A DNA stretch of 14,255 nucleotides from Bacteroidales bacterium (lineage in GTDB: Bacteria; Bacteroidota; Bacteroidia; Bacteroidales; UBA932), in assembly GCA_017478685.1 (NCBI GenBank), contig JAFVDC010000135.1, positions 1 to 14,255 on the forward strand, read 5' to 3'. The notes beneath the pieces were generated by a model that worked only from the letters and a program-made list of their open reading frames with translations, did no database searches and was not told the origin of the DNA. Of this stretch, positions 13,007 to 14,255 are shown piece by piece; position 1 is the first letter of the stretch; every line of letters starts with the position of its first letter. Both the position numbers and the translations under genes were made by a program.

Positions 13007-14041
13007 ATGAAAGAAGCCATTGAAAAAATATTCCAGGAGCTGAATGAGCTCAAGGCATCAAGCCAGAAAGAGGCCGAAGAAGCGCGTATCCGTTTCCTTG
13101 GAAAGAAAGGTGAAATCACGGCCCTCATGGAGGAATTCCGTAATATCGCGCCGGAACTCAAGAGGGAGTATGGCCAGAGACTCAATGAACTTAAAAAGTA
13201 CACCATAGAGAAGATTGAGGCCCTGAAATCTGCCGCCGAAACAGCAGCTGTGGCCGATGCCCCTAAGGAGGACCTCTCCATGCCCGGAGACTCTTTCCCG
13301 CTGGGTTCACGCCACCCCGTTTCAATTGTGCGTCAGCAGATTGTGGACATTTTCCGCAAATTCGGCTATGATGTAGCAGAAGGCCCTGAAATTGAGGACG
13401 ATTACCATGTGTTCGAGGCCCTCAACTTCCCGCCCAACCACCCTGCCCGTGAAATGCAGGACACCTTCTTCGTGAGCACCGGTCACCTCAATCCGCTTCT
13501 TCTCCGCACCCATACCTCTTCAGTGCAGGTCCGCACCATGGAAACCCAGCCGCTGCCCATCCGCGTGGTGTGCCCCGGCCGCGTTTTCCGCAACGAGGCC
13601 ATTTCGGCCCGTGCCCACTGCATTTTCCACCAGGTGGAAGGTCTTTACATTGACAAGGATGTCACTTTCGCAGACCTCAAGCAGGCCATCCTGCTGTTTG
13701 CCCGCGAGATGTTCGGCCCGGATACCGAAATCCGCATGAGGCCCTCCTATTTCCCGTTCACGGAGCCTTCGGCCGAAGTTGACGTTTCCTGCAACATCTG
13801 CAAGGGAAAAGGCTGCAACATATGCAAAGGCACCGGCTGGCTGGAAATCATGGGCTGCGGCATGGTAGACCCCAACGTTCTCAAGGCCAGCGGAATAGAC
13901 CCTGAAAAGTATTCCGGCTTCGCCTTCGGTATGGGCGTGGAGCGCATTGCAATGCTCAAGTGGCAGGTCAACGACCTCCGTCACTACTTCGAGAACGACA
14001 TGCGCTTCCTCCACGAGTTCGCCACCGCCACGGAGGTGTAA
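13007..14041 (+). CDS. pheS: phenylalanyl-tRNA synthetase alpha subunit
   Basis: PheS is the catalytic subunit of the alpha2-beta2 enzyme that charges tRNA-Phe. The 344-residue length is normal. An N-terminal coiled coil, about residues 1-85, is the tRNA-binding arm. The catalytic core shows FPPNHPAREMQDTFFV (141-156), class II motif 2 GRVFRNEAISARAHCIFHQV (191-210) and motif 3 GFAFGMGVERIAML (304-317). A four-cysteine cluster, SCNICKGKGCNICKGTGW (261-278), sits in the core and may hold a metal, as in many bacterial PheS. The start follows the TATCTTTG promoter at 12976. No pheT follows; the next gene is on the other strand, so the beta subunit is encoded elsewhere. Confidence 0.98.
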   Translation: MKEAIEKIFQELNELKASSQKEAEEARIRFLGKKGEITALMEEFRNIAPELKREYGQRLNELKKYTIEKIEALKSAAETAAVADAPKEDLSMPGDSFPLGSRHPVSIVRQQIVDIFRKFGYDVAEGPEIEDDYHVFEALNFPPNHPAREMQDTFFVSTGHLNPLLLRTHTSSVQVRTMETQPLPIRVVCPGRVFRNEAISARAHCIFHQVEGLYIDKDVTFADLKQAILLFAREMFGPDTEIRMRPSYFPFTEPSAEVDVSCNICKGKGCNICKGTGWLEIMGCGMVDPNVLKASGIDPEKYSGFAFGMGVERIAMLKWQVNDLRHYFENDMRFLHEFATATEV

Positions 14042-14061
14042 ATTCCCTCGCAATAATATAG

Positions 14062-14165
14062 TTACGGGCAATGACTTACACGTTATTGCCCGTTTTTGTG
14101 TGTCTCGTTGCCCATTTGGTCAACGACTTACGCGTTTTTTGCGTTTTTCGTGTGACTCGTTGCCC
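14062..14165. repeat. two tandem 52-bp units downstream of pheS
   Basis: Units 14062-14113 and 14114-14165 match at about 39 of 52 positions when aligned without gaps. Shared blocks include GACTTAC (14073 and 14125) and CTCGTTGCCC (14104 and 14156). The first unit contains the perfect terminator; the second retains the T-rich part but has lost the stem pairing. Confidence 0.6.
14064..14097 (+). terminator. rho-independent terminator after pheS
   Basis: ACGGGCAATGAC (14064-14075) pairs with GTTATTGCCCGT (14082-14093), a 12-bp stem with one G-T pair and a 6-base loop, followed by a run of T. It lies 22 bp after the pheS stop. Confidence 0.88.
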
Positions 14166-14191
14166 GCGCGCGCATCGGGCGGCAGGAAATG

Positions 14192-14255
14192 CTAATGCAG
14201 CATTACCGTGAGGCCGGCCATGACGATGGAGACCATGCTCATGAGTTTGATGAGG
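14192..14255 (-). CDS. hppA: membrane-bound sodium/proton-pumping pyrophosphatase, C-terminal end only
   Basis: Only the last 20 codons and the TAG at 14192-14194 are in the window. They read LIKLMSMVSIVMAGLTV and then MLH. The block LIKLMSMVSIV matches the highly conserved last helix of membrane pyrophosphatases (the ...NILIKLMSxVS... end). These pumps couple pyrophosphate hydrolysis to Na+ or H+ export. The call rests on this one conserved motif. The gene converges on pheS. Confidence 0.72.
   Translation of the reverse strand, partial: LIKLMSMVSIVMAGLTVMLH

Overview
The window looks like the chromosome of a Bacteroidales-type member of the Bacteroidota, GC-moderate and probably gut or rumen associated. 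Six sites carry the TAnnTTTG -7 promoter element typical of that phylum, and Shine-Dalgarno sequences are mostly weak. The protein families (Bacteroidota-style MurB, AspS, PheS, HppA, outer-membrane barrel, MBOAT/SGNH cassette) agree. No lineage below order can be fixed from sequence alone.

Layout. 1-944 (-): the 5' part of a Band 7/SPFH lipoprotein-like gene, preceded by a small EF-hand protein in the same operon. 1037-1142: murB terminator hairpin inside a wider inverted repeat. 1148-4360 (-): aspS-murB operon. murB carries two in-frame copies of a 156-bp palindromic repeat element. 4431-4754 (+): small membrane protein, divergent from aspS. 4751-5596: 840 bp without an intact gene. It holds a possible 3' gene remnant, a third copy of the repeat element (178 bp), a separate 149-bp inverted-repeat structure, and a promoter. 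5597-6418 (+): predicted outer-membrane barrel. 6672/6681-7548 (+): HTH-MntA/HepT type VII toxin-antitoxin pair with AT-richer codons. 7552-8367 (+): ksgA, 3 bp after hepT. 8413-8436: bidirectional terminator. 8479-12946 (-): three-gene cassette SGNH-SGNH-MBOAT, overlapping by 4 bp at each junction, likely for O-acylation of a surface glycan. 13007-14041 (+): pheS, divergent from that cassette, followed by a terminator in a 52-bp tandem repeat. 14192-14255 (-): last codons of a membrane pyrophosphatase (hppA).

How it fits together. The backbone is housekeeping: aminoacyl-tRNA synthetases, cell-wall precursor synthesis, rRNA methylation and an ion pump. Two kinds of accessory material are set into it: the toxin-antitoxin/outer-membrane block between the small membrane gene and ksgA, and the palindromic element family.

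The most unusual feature is that element family. Copies A (1573-1728) and B (2113-2268) have identical length and motif spacing and match at about 135 of 156 positions by hand alignment. They are built with exact dyad placement of four TGGACCWGGTCCA palindromes and two degenerate half-related motifs. Each adds 52 residues to MurB without breaking the frame. Copy C (4850-5027) is intergenic, more diverged, and has one extra 22-bp unit. The situation resembles the protein-invading Rickettsia palindromic elements, but the sequence and architecture are different as far as I can tell; I could not search for other copies.
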